Positions 10,978 to 20,976 of a DNA stretch of 64,000 nt are shown one piece after another. The first letter of the stretch is position 1; every line of letters starts with the position of its first letter. Position numbers and translations under genes: made by a program. The notes under the pieces are model-generated. The model searched no databases. It saw nothing but the letters and a program-made list of their open reading frames with translations, and was not told where the DNA came from. The DNA lies in assembly GCA_026315105.1 (NCBI GenBank), contig CM048744.1, positions 904,809,094 to 904,873,093 of the forward strand. Direction: 5' to 3'. The DNA is from Locusta migratoria (taxonomy: Eukaryota > Arthropoda > Insecta > Orthoptera > Acrididae).

Positions 10978-11059
10978 GCTTCGAATGTATTACGTCTTTA
11001 CTACTTATTCTATTCGTTGCTTCCAATGTATTATGTCTTCACTACTTATTCTATTCGTT
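10978..11059. repeat. 41-bp tandem duplication
   Basis: The units 10978-11018 and 11019-11059 both start gcttc.aatgtatta and end cttattctattcgtt, with a handful of substitutions. Surrounding 10877-11307 shows nothing else. Confidence 0.8.
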
Positions 11060-11320
11060 ACATATTTTACATACACCAAAGAAAGTATTTTCGAAATTAC
11101 ATAGCAGATATAACGTCTAAACAATAAAATGCATTAAAAAACTGCCGCATCATGTATGAAGTGGCAACTATTAGAGGACAAATCATTCGGTAGTTATTAC
11201 GTCATAAGGACTGAGCTGCATAAAAACGAAATTGACAGAGAATGATGTCTGTACGTTCGCCAATACTGACTCCTGTGCACACCATTCTCTCACCATCATG
11301 ATGTGGTGATGTTTTCTGCA

Positions 11321-11516
11321 GGCGCTGCAGATTAGCTGTGCGCATTCGGGCGCCGTGCTGTGGTGCGCGCGGCCGTTCGCCGACGCGGCCTCGAGTTCCC
11401 ACTCGGGCATGGGTGTTTTTGTTGTCCTTACGTTAGTTTACCTTGGTTTAAGTAGTTTGTAAGCTACGGACTAATAACATAACAGCTGAGTCCGACAGAT
11501 AAAAAAAAAACGAAAC
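11321..11516 (+). mobile_element. SINE type C with 13-bp TSD
   Basis: The TSD gatgttttctgca lies at 11308-11320 and 11517-11529. The tail has the type C form (gtaagctacggactaataac) and ends in a run of A before the TSD. The head is diverged: the B-box region reads cctcgagttccc, a poor Pol III match. Confidence 0.92.
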
Positions 11517-11529
11517 GATGTTTTCTGCA

Positions 11530-11616
11530 TATAACGCAGGATTGTTCCGACTTCCACGTTGCGTCGAGATGAGGGAACGACGATTATCCGACTGAACACA
11601 GAATCGTAACTCAACT

Positions 11617-11679
<63 letters not shown>

Positions 11680-12089
11680 GACGACATTCATTATTACTCT
11701 CATCCAGATGTTCCTCCGCCTAGTGTCATGGTTTGAATGGGGCACACACCATATGCCTCCGCGCATAGAGACCATATTCCCGAATGCGACTTCGGACTGT
11801 TTGTTTTGGTATTGGGCGTCCTTTTGTTTGCCTGTAGGTTGCTTTGCAACTGAGTTGCATTCATCCTTATGTCTCGAGGGGCTATTAACCGAAGATAACA
11901 GTCCCTCTAGCTGATGTTACCCGTGGTCGACCCTTGCCTTGCCTTCTGTTGCCTTGTTGTCTCGGTCCTGGAAATTACACTTTGTGACTCTCCAAGTAGC
12001 TGCAGCCTTCTGCCTCGGTGTCTGTTTGCTTCCAACCTCCCGAAAGAAAGCTTCCGATAAATGACATTGTTGATGCATTGGAATACATG
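11530..12089. other. Spacer with a 60-A run
   Basis: Positions 11619-11678 are 60 uninterrupted A residues. About 90 bp upstream is non-repetitive within this window. A candidate flanking pair (cgacgattatc before, cgacgacattc after) is imperfect. It may be a retrocopy of a small RNA or a length artefact. The rest shows no gene. Confidence 0.55.
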
Positions 12090-12101
12090 ATCACAACACT
12101 G

Positions 12102-12350
12102 ACCGGCAGCGGTGGCCGAGGGGACTGAGGCGCTTCAGTCACGGTCTGTACGGCCACTACGGTCGGGGCTTCGAATCCCCCCTCGGGCATGGATATTTGT
12201 GCTGTCCTTAGTCTTAAATGTTCAAATGTTTGTAAAGCTTATGGGACTTAACTACGCCTTAGTCTTAGGTAGAGCATAAGTAGTTTGTAAGTTTAGGGAC
12301 TGATGACCTCGTAGTTAACTCCCATAAGCTCTACAAACATTTGAAATTTT
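12102..12350 (+). mobile_element. SINE type A interrupted by a 40-bp SINE tail
   Basis: The head ccggcagcggtggccgaggg and B-box region ggcttcgaatcc are present. The tail resumes after the insertion at 12217-12267 and ends acaaacatttgaaattt. A weak flanking pair (tcacaacact at 12091, tcacaactct at 12369) brackets it. Confidence 0.88.
12217..12256 (-). mobile_element. 40-bp SINE tail insertion with its own TSD
   Basis: The segment is the last 40 bp of a SINE on the minus strand (starts aatgttcaaatgtttgtaaa, ends acttaactacg). It is flanked by ccttagtctta at 12206-12216 and 12257-12267. This is a severely 5'-truncated SINE integrated into the older SINE around it. Confidence 0.9.
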
Positions 12351-12399
12351 TTTATCAATTTTTTTTATCACAACTCTATCTCAAACCAAATGTTTAATT

Positions 12400-12500
12400 C
12401 GTTTGGTAAACACAAGTCAACACCAACGCCCTCTTCAGTGACTTTCTGTTATTACCACTATCTCGGCTGCCGTAATGTTGTTGTCTCCACTAACTACAAC
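12400..12500. repeat. Unclassified repeat shared with 41895-41985
   Basis: taaacacaagtcaacaccaa here pairs with taaacgcaagtcaacgccaa near 41899. Both continue through a 'tactac.ncctcgg.t.ccgtaatnttgtt' stretch to ctccgct/ctccact. Roughly 80 percent similar by eye; class unknown. The rest of 12350-13057 shows nothing recognisable. Confidence 0.6.
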
Positions 12501-13069
12501 CTACAGAGAGACTAGAGAACCTTAATTTTTCTGACGAATATACTAGAAAATACTATCTACTCTCTCCCTCTCACTCTCTGCAACTATTACCATCACGGAA
12601 TAATTGCTCAGAGATGTGTACAATACGAATCACTGTTGATAACACATTTTGTTTTACCGAGTATGTAACGATAAAACAGTTGTTTTTTTTTCTTTGAAAT
12701 TGTTGTGGCTGTATTTCCGCAGAAACTCACTTGGTGGCAAGGACGTGCTTAGCTACACTCTATCTGCATTCTTGGCGCATTAGTTACGGTGACAAGGGAT
12801 GCGGTTTCTCAGCTAAGACTGAACATTACGTTCTGCGTTAAGCTCGGGAAAATCCCCAGTGGATCATGAACATTAATCTAGGAAGCATTTGCAGGAGAGG
12901 CGCTTACAAGTAGTCATCTTCTCTAATGGCACAACAGGTTTCGTAAAGGCATAGATTCAGTGAAGCACGACCCCTGAGGTGGTCGCCATTCTATAGCACA
13001 CGCAAAAGCAAACGTGGAGCGTGTAACGCTGTTATTGCAAGAAGATTTGTATTCGATATTTGTATGCGA

Positions 13070-13548
13070 AAAAAAATTCAAATGTTTGTATAGTCTATGG
13101 GACTTAACTGCGGGGTCATCAGTCCCTAAACTTACAAACTACTTACGAACTAGGACGGCACAAATATCCATGACCGAGGGGGGATTCGAACCCCCGACCG
13201 TAGTGGCTGCTCCGACCGTGACTGGAGCGCCTCAGTCCCCTCGGCCACCGCGGCCGGCGGCATTGTAGCTGTGGCCTCTCTCTCTCGCTGTTGATGTTCC
13301 GTGTCGTGTTTCTCCATGGCAGGAAAAGCATTTTACGTTTCGGTGAATGCTCCGATGATTTTGATCCTGATTTGAGGTATTTAGTGAACATGACACTAAT
13401 TCAGAGCAGTATCCTGAAAGTGATGAAGATGTGACACTTGATGATGACGAAGCAGTTAACTTCTTCGGTGAGAACAGATGTTTTCTATGGAGAAAAGAGC
13501 AACCAGCAGCCAACGTAAGAACAAGGCAACACGACATCGTCTTACGGC
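13070..13548 (-). mobile_element. SINE retrocopy with about 290 bp of piggyBac 5' transduction
   Basis: Perfect 12-bp repeats atttgtatgcga lie at 13058-13069 and 13549-13560. Inside, on the minus strand, the order is: piggyBac transposase 5' region read antisense (13548 down to about 13259), then SINE type A head to tail (13258 down to 13079), then a run of T/A next to the TSD. The SINE-piggyBac junction is identical to the one at 5161-5190. The piggyBac part has two small internal deletions against 4850-5180. A transcript starting upstream of the SINE, inside a piggyBac copy, would produce this by target-primed reverse transcription. Confidence 0.82.
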
Positions 13549-13560
13549 ATTTGTATGCGA

Positions 13561-13722
13561 TATAAGAAGGGAGACCAAGAGGGAGACCAAGAGACAGATT
13601 CAAGTAGATGTGGGTTGTCGTTCTTATGAGGAGATGAAAAGGCTTGCTCAGGATAGGGTATTGTGGAGAGCTGCATCTAACCAGTCTCCGGACTGATGAC
13701 CATAACAACAACAATAAGAAGT
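13561..13722 (+). mobile_element. 3' end of an RTE/BovB-like LINE
   Basis: It shares the block gaggagatgaaaaggcttg and the terminal agtctccggactga.gacca with 42395-43072 (+), 39473-39560 (-) and 48257-48400 (-), and ends in an ACA-type repeat (aacaacaacaataag). The SINE retrocopy above landed at its left edge. Confidence 0.8.
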
Positions 13723-14357
13723 ACATTATTTGAATCATTATGTATACCGTAAGATTTTACGGGAAGGTTTTACGAATACGGTAACTTCATACTCGGGGAC
13801 TGATGATCACCATGGTTTCGTCTTCCTAAAACGGACCAAATCCAACCAAACTTAATGCCATAATCGTAGCTCACTCACTAAGAATCGAACAGAAGGAGGT
13901 AAGGCGATGCATTTCTGCTGAACTGATGGGTAGAGCCAGACGTGATCACATATTTCTGTCAAAGATTTTTGCTGCGAATGAATATTAGTGCTACCAGTGC
14001 GACCCTTATACGAAGTGTCGAAGTGCTGAATGGTGAAATCCGGGAACGGCAACATCGTAAAAAGATTTGTTGAACTCATTCTTTAAAAGTAAAGAATTAG
14101 TTCACCACCTGCATGTTCCTCCAGGTCAAACGATGTACCAAACCCATTACATGGAAGTCGCCGCTCTGAGTAATGGCATTCTCAGGACTGGTATGAAGGC
14201 TTTGTTACTGAGTATCCTACCACAAGTATTCGATTTTTTAAATTATTTTTATTGTGTCTGAAGGTAAGGTTTCATCACGATAATGCAGACATCCAATGGG
14301 CTGTACCAAAAGACCTTTCAAGCATCGCATTTGAAGAGCTCCTTGCTTGCTTCCAAG
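13723..14357. other. No recognisable gene
   Basis: Short palindromic words (accgtaagattttacgg near 13746) only. No coding or repeat signature. Confidence 0.5.
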
Positions 14358-14370
14358 ACATCCAGAAATG

Positions 14371-14875
14371 AAAACTTCCTGGCAGATTAAAATTGTGTGC
14401 CGGAACCGGGACTCGAACCTGGGACCTTTGCCTTTCGCGGGCAAGCGCTCTACCACTAAGCTACCCCGACACGACTCACGATGCCGCCTCACAACCTTAC
14501 TTCCGCCAGTACCTCGCCTCCTACTTTCCAAACTTCACAGAAGTTCTCCTGCGAAACTTGCAAGACTAGCACTCCTGGAAGAAAGGATATGGTGGAGACA
14601 TGGCTTAGCCACAGCCTAGGGGATGTTTCCAGAATGAAACTTTCACTCTGCAGCGGAGTGTGCGCTGTGAAGTTTGGAAAGTAGGAGGCGAGGTACTGGC
14701 GGAAGTAAGGTTGTGAGGCGGCATCGTGAGTCGTGTCGGGGTAGCTTAGTGGTAGAGCGCTTGCCCGCGAAAGGCAAAGGTCCCAGGTTCGAGTCCCGGT
14801 TCCGGCACACAATTTTAATCTGCCAGGAAGTTTCATATCAGCGCACCCTCCGCTGCAGAGTGAAAGTTTCATTCT
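14371..14875. mobile_element. Head-to-head tRNA-like foldback element with 13-bp TSD
   Basis: The TSD acatccagaaatg lies at 14358-14370 and 14876-14888. The 505-bp insert is a long inverted repeat: the left arm starts aaaacttcctggcagatta and the right arm carries taatctgccaggaagtttca. Each arm holds a tRNA-like unit facing outward with the same tail (cacacaattttaatctgcc). The centre carries 'cttcacagaagttctcctgc' and 'gagacatggcttagccacag' blocks. The same family, partly rearranged, is at 54004-54395. The structure is that of two SINE-like units joined head to head, with a TSD of the length LINE machinery makes. Confidence 0.9.
14735..14807 (+). other. tRNA-like domain of the foldback element
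   Basis: 73 nt can fold as a cloverleaf: acceptor gtcgggg with ttccggc; D stem gctt/gagc with loop agtggta; anticodon stem ttgcc/ggcaa with 7-nt loop cgcgaaa; T loop ttcgagt. Position 33 is G instead of U, and the T stem has one mismatch. This is a repeat module, not a functional tRNA call. Its inverted partner is at about 14396-14468. Confidence 0.7.
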
Positions 14876-14888
14876 ACATCCAGAAATG

Positions 14889-15715
14889 TTGGAAATATTG
14901 TATAGTTACCAATGGAATTACGTCGATAGGATCTAGGATAATTACTTGATAAATCCAATTTTCTATTAAAAACTGTCCTGGAAATTTTCTGACAAAGACA
15001 GAATTTGCAGATATCAGATTCCAAGTTTCTTGTTCTCTATTTTTCTGCTCTACATTCATTTTGTGCTCCAACCTTATCAGTGTTTTTCTGTTTTTTGAAT
15101 ATATGGTTTAGTGCAACACAAGCGGATAAAAATCTTCAGATGCGTTACTATTCAATTAAAAAGAACTTTCCGTCGAATGTTTCTTTTCCAAGATTTTCAT
15201 CTTCGCTCCTTTTTCAGAACTTTCTTCTTTGTCACGTTCTACTTCATGTTCCTGCTGAAGTAATTTTACGCAGGGGCTACCTAAAATAAAGAGCCCGACT
15301 AATACAAAGATTACGCAAAAAATAAAAACGTTCACATCGGGGTAAAGTGTCACTTTATAGTAAGACATGGTGTGTCATAATGGCCTTAAAACGTAATCTC
15401 TGATTAATTGTAGAAACCTGTAGCTATCGCACGGCCTCCCTAAATGTCTCACAACCATAAAATGTAGTTACAGAGGTACTTTGAAAGATAGCTCGTGCTG
15501 TTCTTAAAGACGTCACCATCTACAATACTACCGAATGAATACGTAGGAATAAAAAATCGGAAGCTTAAAAGCAAGTTTTTCGTTCAAAGCAAGACGGAAG
15601 CGGTCAGGTTGTAAGATGGAGGTAATCAATTGACTTTTTCACACTGCACAGTGAAAGTGGCGCCACTAAAGCAGCTTATTTCAAAATCATGTCTTTTACT
15701 GAAGTATGAATGGTC
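14889..15715. other. No recognisable gene
   Basis: AT-rich; short open frames on both strands lack family signatures. Confidence 0.5.
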
Positions 15716-15728
15716 TATACAGACACCC

Positions 15729-15931
15729 CGCAGGCCGCAGTGGCCGAGCGGTCTGCAGCGCGCCAGTCACAATATGCACTTCCGCTACGGTCGGGGGTTC
15801 GAATCCCCCCTCGGGCATGGCTGTTTGTGTCGTCCTTAGAATAAGGTAGTTCATAAGTAGTTTGTAAGTTTAGGGACTGATGACCCCGCAGTTAAGTCCC
15901 TTAAGCTTAACAAACATTTAAACATTAGAAC
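15729..15931 (+). mobile_element. SINE type B head with A tail, 10-bp TSD
   Basis: The head ggccgcagtggccgagcggt differs from type A after the A box. B box ggttcgaatcc. The TSD acagacaccc lies at 15719-15728 and 15932-15941. Confidence 0.92.
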
Positions 15932-16418
15932 ACAGACACCCGAAAATACCTCTGGAACAACAACAGCTATTGTAAACACACCTTTACCGGTATCAATGCA
16001 ATGCAGGGGCTTAGGAATGTAAATATTTTGAAACATTCTAAAACGAAAGCATATGTATTTTTTTAAAAAGAAAAATATGTGTTGTTTAATGGACACCGTA
16101 TATTATTTCATCAGCAATTTATAGCACGACAAATCACATATACAATGGCGTTGATTGCATCGCAATACGCCAATTACATCTCGAGATATTGCGAAGCAAA
16201 ATTGGCGTTTGAAATACGCGAAACGTCCCGAGTTATGCGCTAGGCGCGGTTTGATTATCTAAAACGTCAAATTCGCTTCGCAATATCTCGAGATGTGATT
16301 TGTCGTGCTATAGATTGCTGAAGGTATAATATACGGTGTCTATTTAAAAACATATGTTTGTGATAAAAAATACATATGCTTTCGTTTTAGAATGTTTCAA
16401 AATATTTACATTCATGAG

Positions 16419-16826
16419 CAAATGTTCAAATGTTAAAGTTTTTGTGAAGTTTAAGCGCCGGCCGCCGTGGCCGAGCGGTCTGCGGCGCGCCAGTCACAGT
16501 CTGCACGGCCACTACGGTCGGGGGTTCGAATCGCTCCTCGGGCATGGATATTTGTGCCGTCCTTAGTATTAGCTAGTTCATAAGTAGTTTGTAAGTTTAG
16601 GGACTGATGACCGCGTAGTTAAGTCCCATAAGCTATACAAACATTTGAACATTTTGAAACTTAACTGCTGGGTCATCACTCCCTAAACTTAAAAACTACT
16701 TATCAACTACCTTATACTAAAGAAAGCACAAAAATCCATGCCCGAGTGGGGATTCGAACCTCCGACGGGCGCGGCCTCCCGCATCAGAGCATAGCGCCTC
16801 AATGCGCTTGGCCACTCCGCCTCGAC
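16419..16826 (-). mobile_element. SINE split by a second SINE
   Basis: The tail piece is at 16419-16455 (caaatgttcaaatgtt) and the body and head at 16656-16826 (gggattcgaacctccgac, ending ggccactccgcctcgacc). It interrupts the right arm of the foldback. A diverged flanking pair resembles gctcatgaatg/gcttatcaatg read on the minus strand. Confidence 0.85.
16456..16654 (+). mobile_element. SINE type B nested inside another SINE
   Basis: Head cgccggccgccgtggccgag, B box ggttcgaatcg (last base off consensus), tail acaaacatttgaacatttt. The flanks tgaagtttaa (16445) and tgaaacttaa (16655) are an imperfect TSD. Confidence 0.87.
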
Positions 16827-16934
16827 CATTGATAAGCCCCTGCCTTACATTGCTATAGGTGCAAGTCGTTTTACAATAACTGTTGTTGTTCCAGAGATAT
16901 TTTGGGTGTTCAAGATAATGAGACACCCTGTATA

Positions 16935-18020
16935 CATCATCGAATGTCCTAGAAAATTACCATTGTACCACCGTAGTTAAGGAGATATGAGCTCATAAAC
17001 ACTGAGATGAATTAAAACAAGTTTTTTCCTGAAACTTGAGAGCAAATTGAAATTCTTTGCTTCTGGTGTCTGATAAAGAGAGCATTTACTGACTTGGAAC
17101 AAACTTGCACCTTCCTTAACTTCTTTTTGCTTACTTTGAAGCGTTAACACTGCAAAGAAACTGCTTTGGTCAGTTTTTCAGGAGGATGTCTTTAGTGAGT
17201 GTGGGAAATAATCGTTGCCTGCACTGATAGCCGTGCGAGACGCGACAAGATCCTCTCCTCATGTTGACGAGTCGGAGAAGAGTACAGTATTGGCAGGCGG
17301 AGCGAGCAGTCTTGCGTGGAGCGTGATAGCAACAGAATTGTATTGGGACACATCACTGTGGAAGAATACCGAGTTATAATTGAGTTGGATTTATAACTGA
17401 TGAATCTTTATAAATTATCTTGCAATCGAAAAAGTTATGATTTACTTTCTGATTTCTTTACGACTCTATCCATTGTTAAGTAACAGGAGCAAACACATAA
17501 AGCTTTGGTATTGGTTGTGAATAAATAGTTGCCACTATTTATGTTCCAATCCTCGTAACTGCCGTACATTCAGTATGAATGTGAACTAAAAACAGTGATA
17601 TTTAGAATTAAAGAAACCCATTCAAAAGTTATCGAACCAGGTGCCATTTGTTTTACTGTGGCATTTGTTACGGTTAGACAATGCATCTTACTAACTGTAG
17701 AATTATTCTCTCCTATTTGACCATGAATGAAGACATTGTTTTGTAATTTACAACTTGATTTTTTAGCGGAACTAGTAGGATTTACTTAAAGCAATAAATA
17801 AGTTGGCGATATAATATGCAAACAACTTTTCATTGATTTCACAAAATGCGTCTTATTTAAATATTTGTCAACTACCAACATTTCTCACTTTTTACGATTT
17901 ATTTGATCTTGCTTTTTGAGCAGAAGTGCTAGCATTTGTTTAATGCGAAATGCACCTTAGCGACGCATTGTAATATGCTTAACAACCAGTACTCGATAGT
18001 TACATTCAGACAGAGCTTTT
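16935..18020. other. No recognisable gene; AT-rich
   Basis: A weak R1-like phrase (gagagcatttactgacttgg near 17078) is the only similarity I noticed. GC rises locally at 17220-17330 with no gene signature. Confidence 0.45.
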
Positions 18021-18033
18021 CCTCGATTTAACA

Positions 18034-18212
18034 AAAAATGTTCAAATGTTTATAAATCTATCGGACCAAACTGCGTGGTCATCAGTCCGTAGCTTACAAT
18101 CCACTTAAACTAAGGTAAACTAACCTAAGGACAAGCAGACACACCCAAGTCCTACGGAAGACTCGAAACATCGCAGCGAGGCGCCTTAGACCGCTCGGCT
18201 ACTCCCCCGCGG
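18034..18212 (-). mobile_element. SINE type C with 13-bp TSD
   Basis: The TSD cctcgatttaaca lies at 18021-18033 and 18213-18225. On the minus strand the head reads ggccgcgggggagtagccga, followed by gcggtctaaggcgcc. The tail has the C form with 'gactgatgaccacgcagtt'. Confidence 0.94.
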
Positions 18213-18225
18213 CCTCGATTTAACA

Positions 18226-18999
18226 GATAAGTTTTCATTTCAATTTATTTTCAATGTCAGTAACAAACTTTTTCACATTCAAAGTATAATACTGACCATT
18301 TTCTCACAAATTACATACTTTATCTATGCTCGTAATCTGCATGTACTGGCTGACGACAGAAAGAGGTGAGTGAAATTCAATTGATTTATGTGAAACATCA
18401 AGAATACCAAAGACTGCGTATTTGTGACTATTGGTTCGTTTCATACATTCTTTGACTCGCTACTTATTCGCGGACTTTATTTTTGCTGTTACAATGAAAC
18501 CGATTATTGTGTCAGATAGCTACCAATATTGCTTGTCAGTTGTGGAAAGGGGCCGAAACACAAAAATTAATTACACCACTTGATCACAACACAAAAATTT
18601 GTTTGTTAATCAAAGTCTTGACACAAAACAATCACTTCTGGTATCGTACATTAATCTATACTCATTTCGTCTTTGCACTTGAAATCTAAATTGTAGTTTT
18701 TACTTTGAACAAATGACGTATTTCACTAATGTCAATTCATATAATTACACTGCACATCCAACTTGTACATGTTATTCAGTTAGGTGAACTGAACATCTAG
18801 CCAAACTGATGTTCTGGGTAATGAAGCATTCTAACAGGGACATACATAATGCAATACTTGTGCTTAGTGTAAAACGGACATTTTATCGATTTTTACATTC
18901 ATGCAGTGCCAGGCTGATTAATCACAATACGTTTGCTTATTGGAATGCAGACATTTTGATAGATTTTTACATTCACAACGTAGTGTCAGTGTCTATTTA
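18226..18999. other. No recognisable gene; AT-rich
   Basis: A 'tttttacattcac' phrase near 18890 recurs at 18964. No domain or terminal repeats. Confidence 0.45.
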
Positions 19000-19224
19000 G
19001 CCGCCGGCTGATGCGCAGCAGACGCAGCCTTCTGTAAGTGAAACCGGCTTCTGATTAGAAGCGACATATAGTATTTTGATTTTCGTCTGCGCGTTTTCGT
19101 TTCAGTTTGTAAATTTATAGTGTGCTCTCGTGCATATTAGATTCAAATCCGCGTTTTAACAATCAGTGCAGTGTTCCTTTGAGCGCACCGCGACTGTAGG
19201 TTTTGCTTTCTCAGCACTGTAATC

Positions 19225-20233
19225 ATGAATAGGGACAGTGACTGCTGCGTGCGGGAGCAGTCTGAGCTGGTGACACTTCTCTCCCAGCTTCAAGCTGTAT
19301 TAACCTCGGTTGCACAGCTGGAAGCTGCGATCGAGGGGCGTCGTTGTTGTTGGCCGGTAGTGAGGACCGAAAGGACTCCCGTCGTCTCCACCGATCGGCC
19401 TACGTCATCGACATGCCCTGATACTGCTAGCAGTGAGGCAGACTCCCTACCTGTTGTTGCGTGGGAGGTCGCTCCAGTGCGTGGCAGACGGCGCAAGACT
19501 TCCGGGGGACTGATTGTGAGGCCTCTCCGGCTCTTGCGAACAGGTTTGAGGCGCTATCTGCTCAGGACGACGTTCCTGAGTCGGATGGTGTCTCTCACCC
19601 TGTCACCACCCAGCCTGCATGATCCAGGCTTTCACAGAGGGTAAGTTTGCTTGTAGTTTGGAGCTCCAATGTTAGGCGCGTGATTGAGCCCCTTAGAGAG
19701 ATGGCTGCCAAGGAGAGGAAGAAGGCCAACGTGCACTCCGTGTGCATACCGGGTGGAGTTATTCCAGATGTGGAACGGAGCCTCCCGGATGCCATGAAGG
19801 GTATGGGGTGCAGCCAACTGCAGGTGGTGGCTCACGTCGGTACCAATGATGTGTGTCGTTTCGGATCTGAAGAGATCCTCTCAGGTTTCGAGCGGCTATA
19901 TGAAGTGGTAAAGACTGCCAGTCTTGCTTGGAAGATGAAAGCAGAGCTCACCATCTGCAGCATAGTTGACAGGACCGACTGTGGACGTCTGGTACAGAGC
20001 CGAGTGGAGGGTTGAATCAGAGGCTCAGACGGTTCTGTGACCGTGTAGGCTGCAGATTCCTTGACTTGCGCCATCTGGTCGTGGGTTTCCGGGTTCCGCT
20101 GAATAGGTCAGGAGTCCACTATACGCAGGAAGCGGCTACACGGGTAGCGTGGGCTGTGTGGCGTGGACTGGGCGGTTTTATTAGGATAGAGGGCTTCGGG
20201 GAAGAACAAGATGGGCAATCTCAAAGGGTGTAG
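19225..20233 (+). pseudogene. LINE ORF1 with SGNH-type esterase domain, frameshifted
   Basis: The first part (from ATG 19225) has an N-terminal stretch ELVTLLSQLQAVLTSVAQLE that could form a coiled coil, then a basic linker. After a frame change near 19640 the second part carries VVAHVGTNDVCRFG, matching the GxND block of SGNH hydrolases. After another frame change near 20010 comes RSGVHYTQEAATRVA, matching the final catalytic histidine block. CR1 and L2 ORF1 proteins are known to carry such an esterase domain. The catalytic serine block should lie near 19660 but is not clear. Role in the element's life cycle is not known from this sequence. Confidence 0.75.
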
Positions 20234-20299
20234 CTGTATCACAGGACAATTGAAGATCTAGGAACATTCGGTATAACAGTTGTAAATTGTCATATCTGT

Positions 20300-20964
20300 G
20301 TCGAGAAAGTACCAGAACTCTAAGCGTTAATAGAAAACACCGAAACACACATCATTGTAGGCAGTGAAAGTTAGCTCAATCCGGAAATAAGTTCAGCACA
20401 ATTATTTGCAATAGATATAAATGTGATAGAAAGGATAGGTTAAACATAATAGGTAGAGGAGTGTTTGTCGCCGTCAAAAGTAGTCTTTCGTGTAGCGAAG
20501 TTGAAGTTGATAGTTCCTATGAGCTATTATGGGTAGAGGTTGTACCTGAAAATCATAAGAAGTTAATAATTGGTTCCTTTTACCGGCCTCTCGATACAGT
20601 ATTAGAAAGGTTCAAAGAAAAGCTGAGTCACATTACAACTCACACGATAATAGTAGGCGGTGATTTTAATTTACCGTTAATCTGTTGGCGAAATTATATT
20701 TTTAAATCAGGAGGTACGCATAAAACATCTTCTGAAATAGTACTCCACGCATTCTCCGAGAATTACTTCGTGCAATTAGATCATAAGCCAACTAGAATTG
20801 TAAATGGATGTGAAAACACACTCGATCTCGTAGCAACAGATAATCCTGAGCTCATAACGAGCATCAAAACGGATACAGGTATCAGTAGTGAACACAGAGC
20901 TGTCGTAGCAAGACTGAATATCGAAAGTCCTCAAGTTACCAAAAATAAACGAAAAGTTAGATAG
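20300..20964 (+). pseudogene. LINE ORF2 endonuclease domain, broken
   Basis: ETHIIVGSESWLNP-like and then VFVAVKSSLSCSEVEV, SYELLWVEVVP, IIVGGDFNLPLICW (catalytic GDFN) and SSEHRAVVARL (final S-x-H region) show an apurinic-endonuclease-like domain that would nick target DNA. The part before 20461 has stops; 20461-20964 is open for 167 codons. It ends before the reverse transcriptase after stops near 20962. Confidence 0.85.
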
Positions 20965-20976
20965 AAATAAAATACA

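Larger units (their letters stand above)
15716..16934. mobile_element. Palindromic foldback (MITE-like) element with three SINEs
   Basis: The outer ends are tatacagacaccc (15716) and gacaccctgtata (16922-16934). After removing SINEs the arms pair over most of their length: 'cctctggaacaacaacagctattgtaa' with its inverse near 16870-16898, 'gcaggggctta' with 'taagcccctgc' (16832), 'gaatgtaaatattttgaaacattctaaaacg' with its inverse at 16384-16413, and 'atctcgagatattgcgaagc' with its inverse at 16278-16296. The left arm has one extra ~38-bp block. No coding capacity. SINE insertions: 15729-15931 in the left arm, 16419-16826 in the right arm, 16456-16654 inside the latter. Confidence 0.8.

Noticed and set aside
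14735..14807. Functional tRNA gene
   Set aside because: The cloverleaf lacks U33, has a T-stem mismatch and occurs as an inverted pair inside a bounded mobile element.
19082..19140. Host promoter upstream of the 19225 ATG
   Set aside because: The region is better explained as the LINE's own 5' untranslated region.
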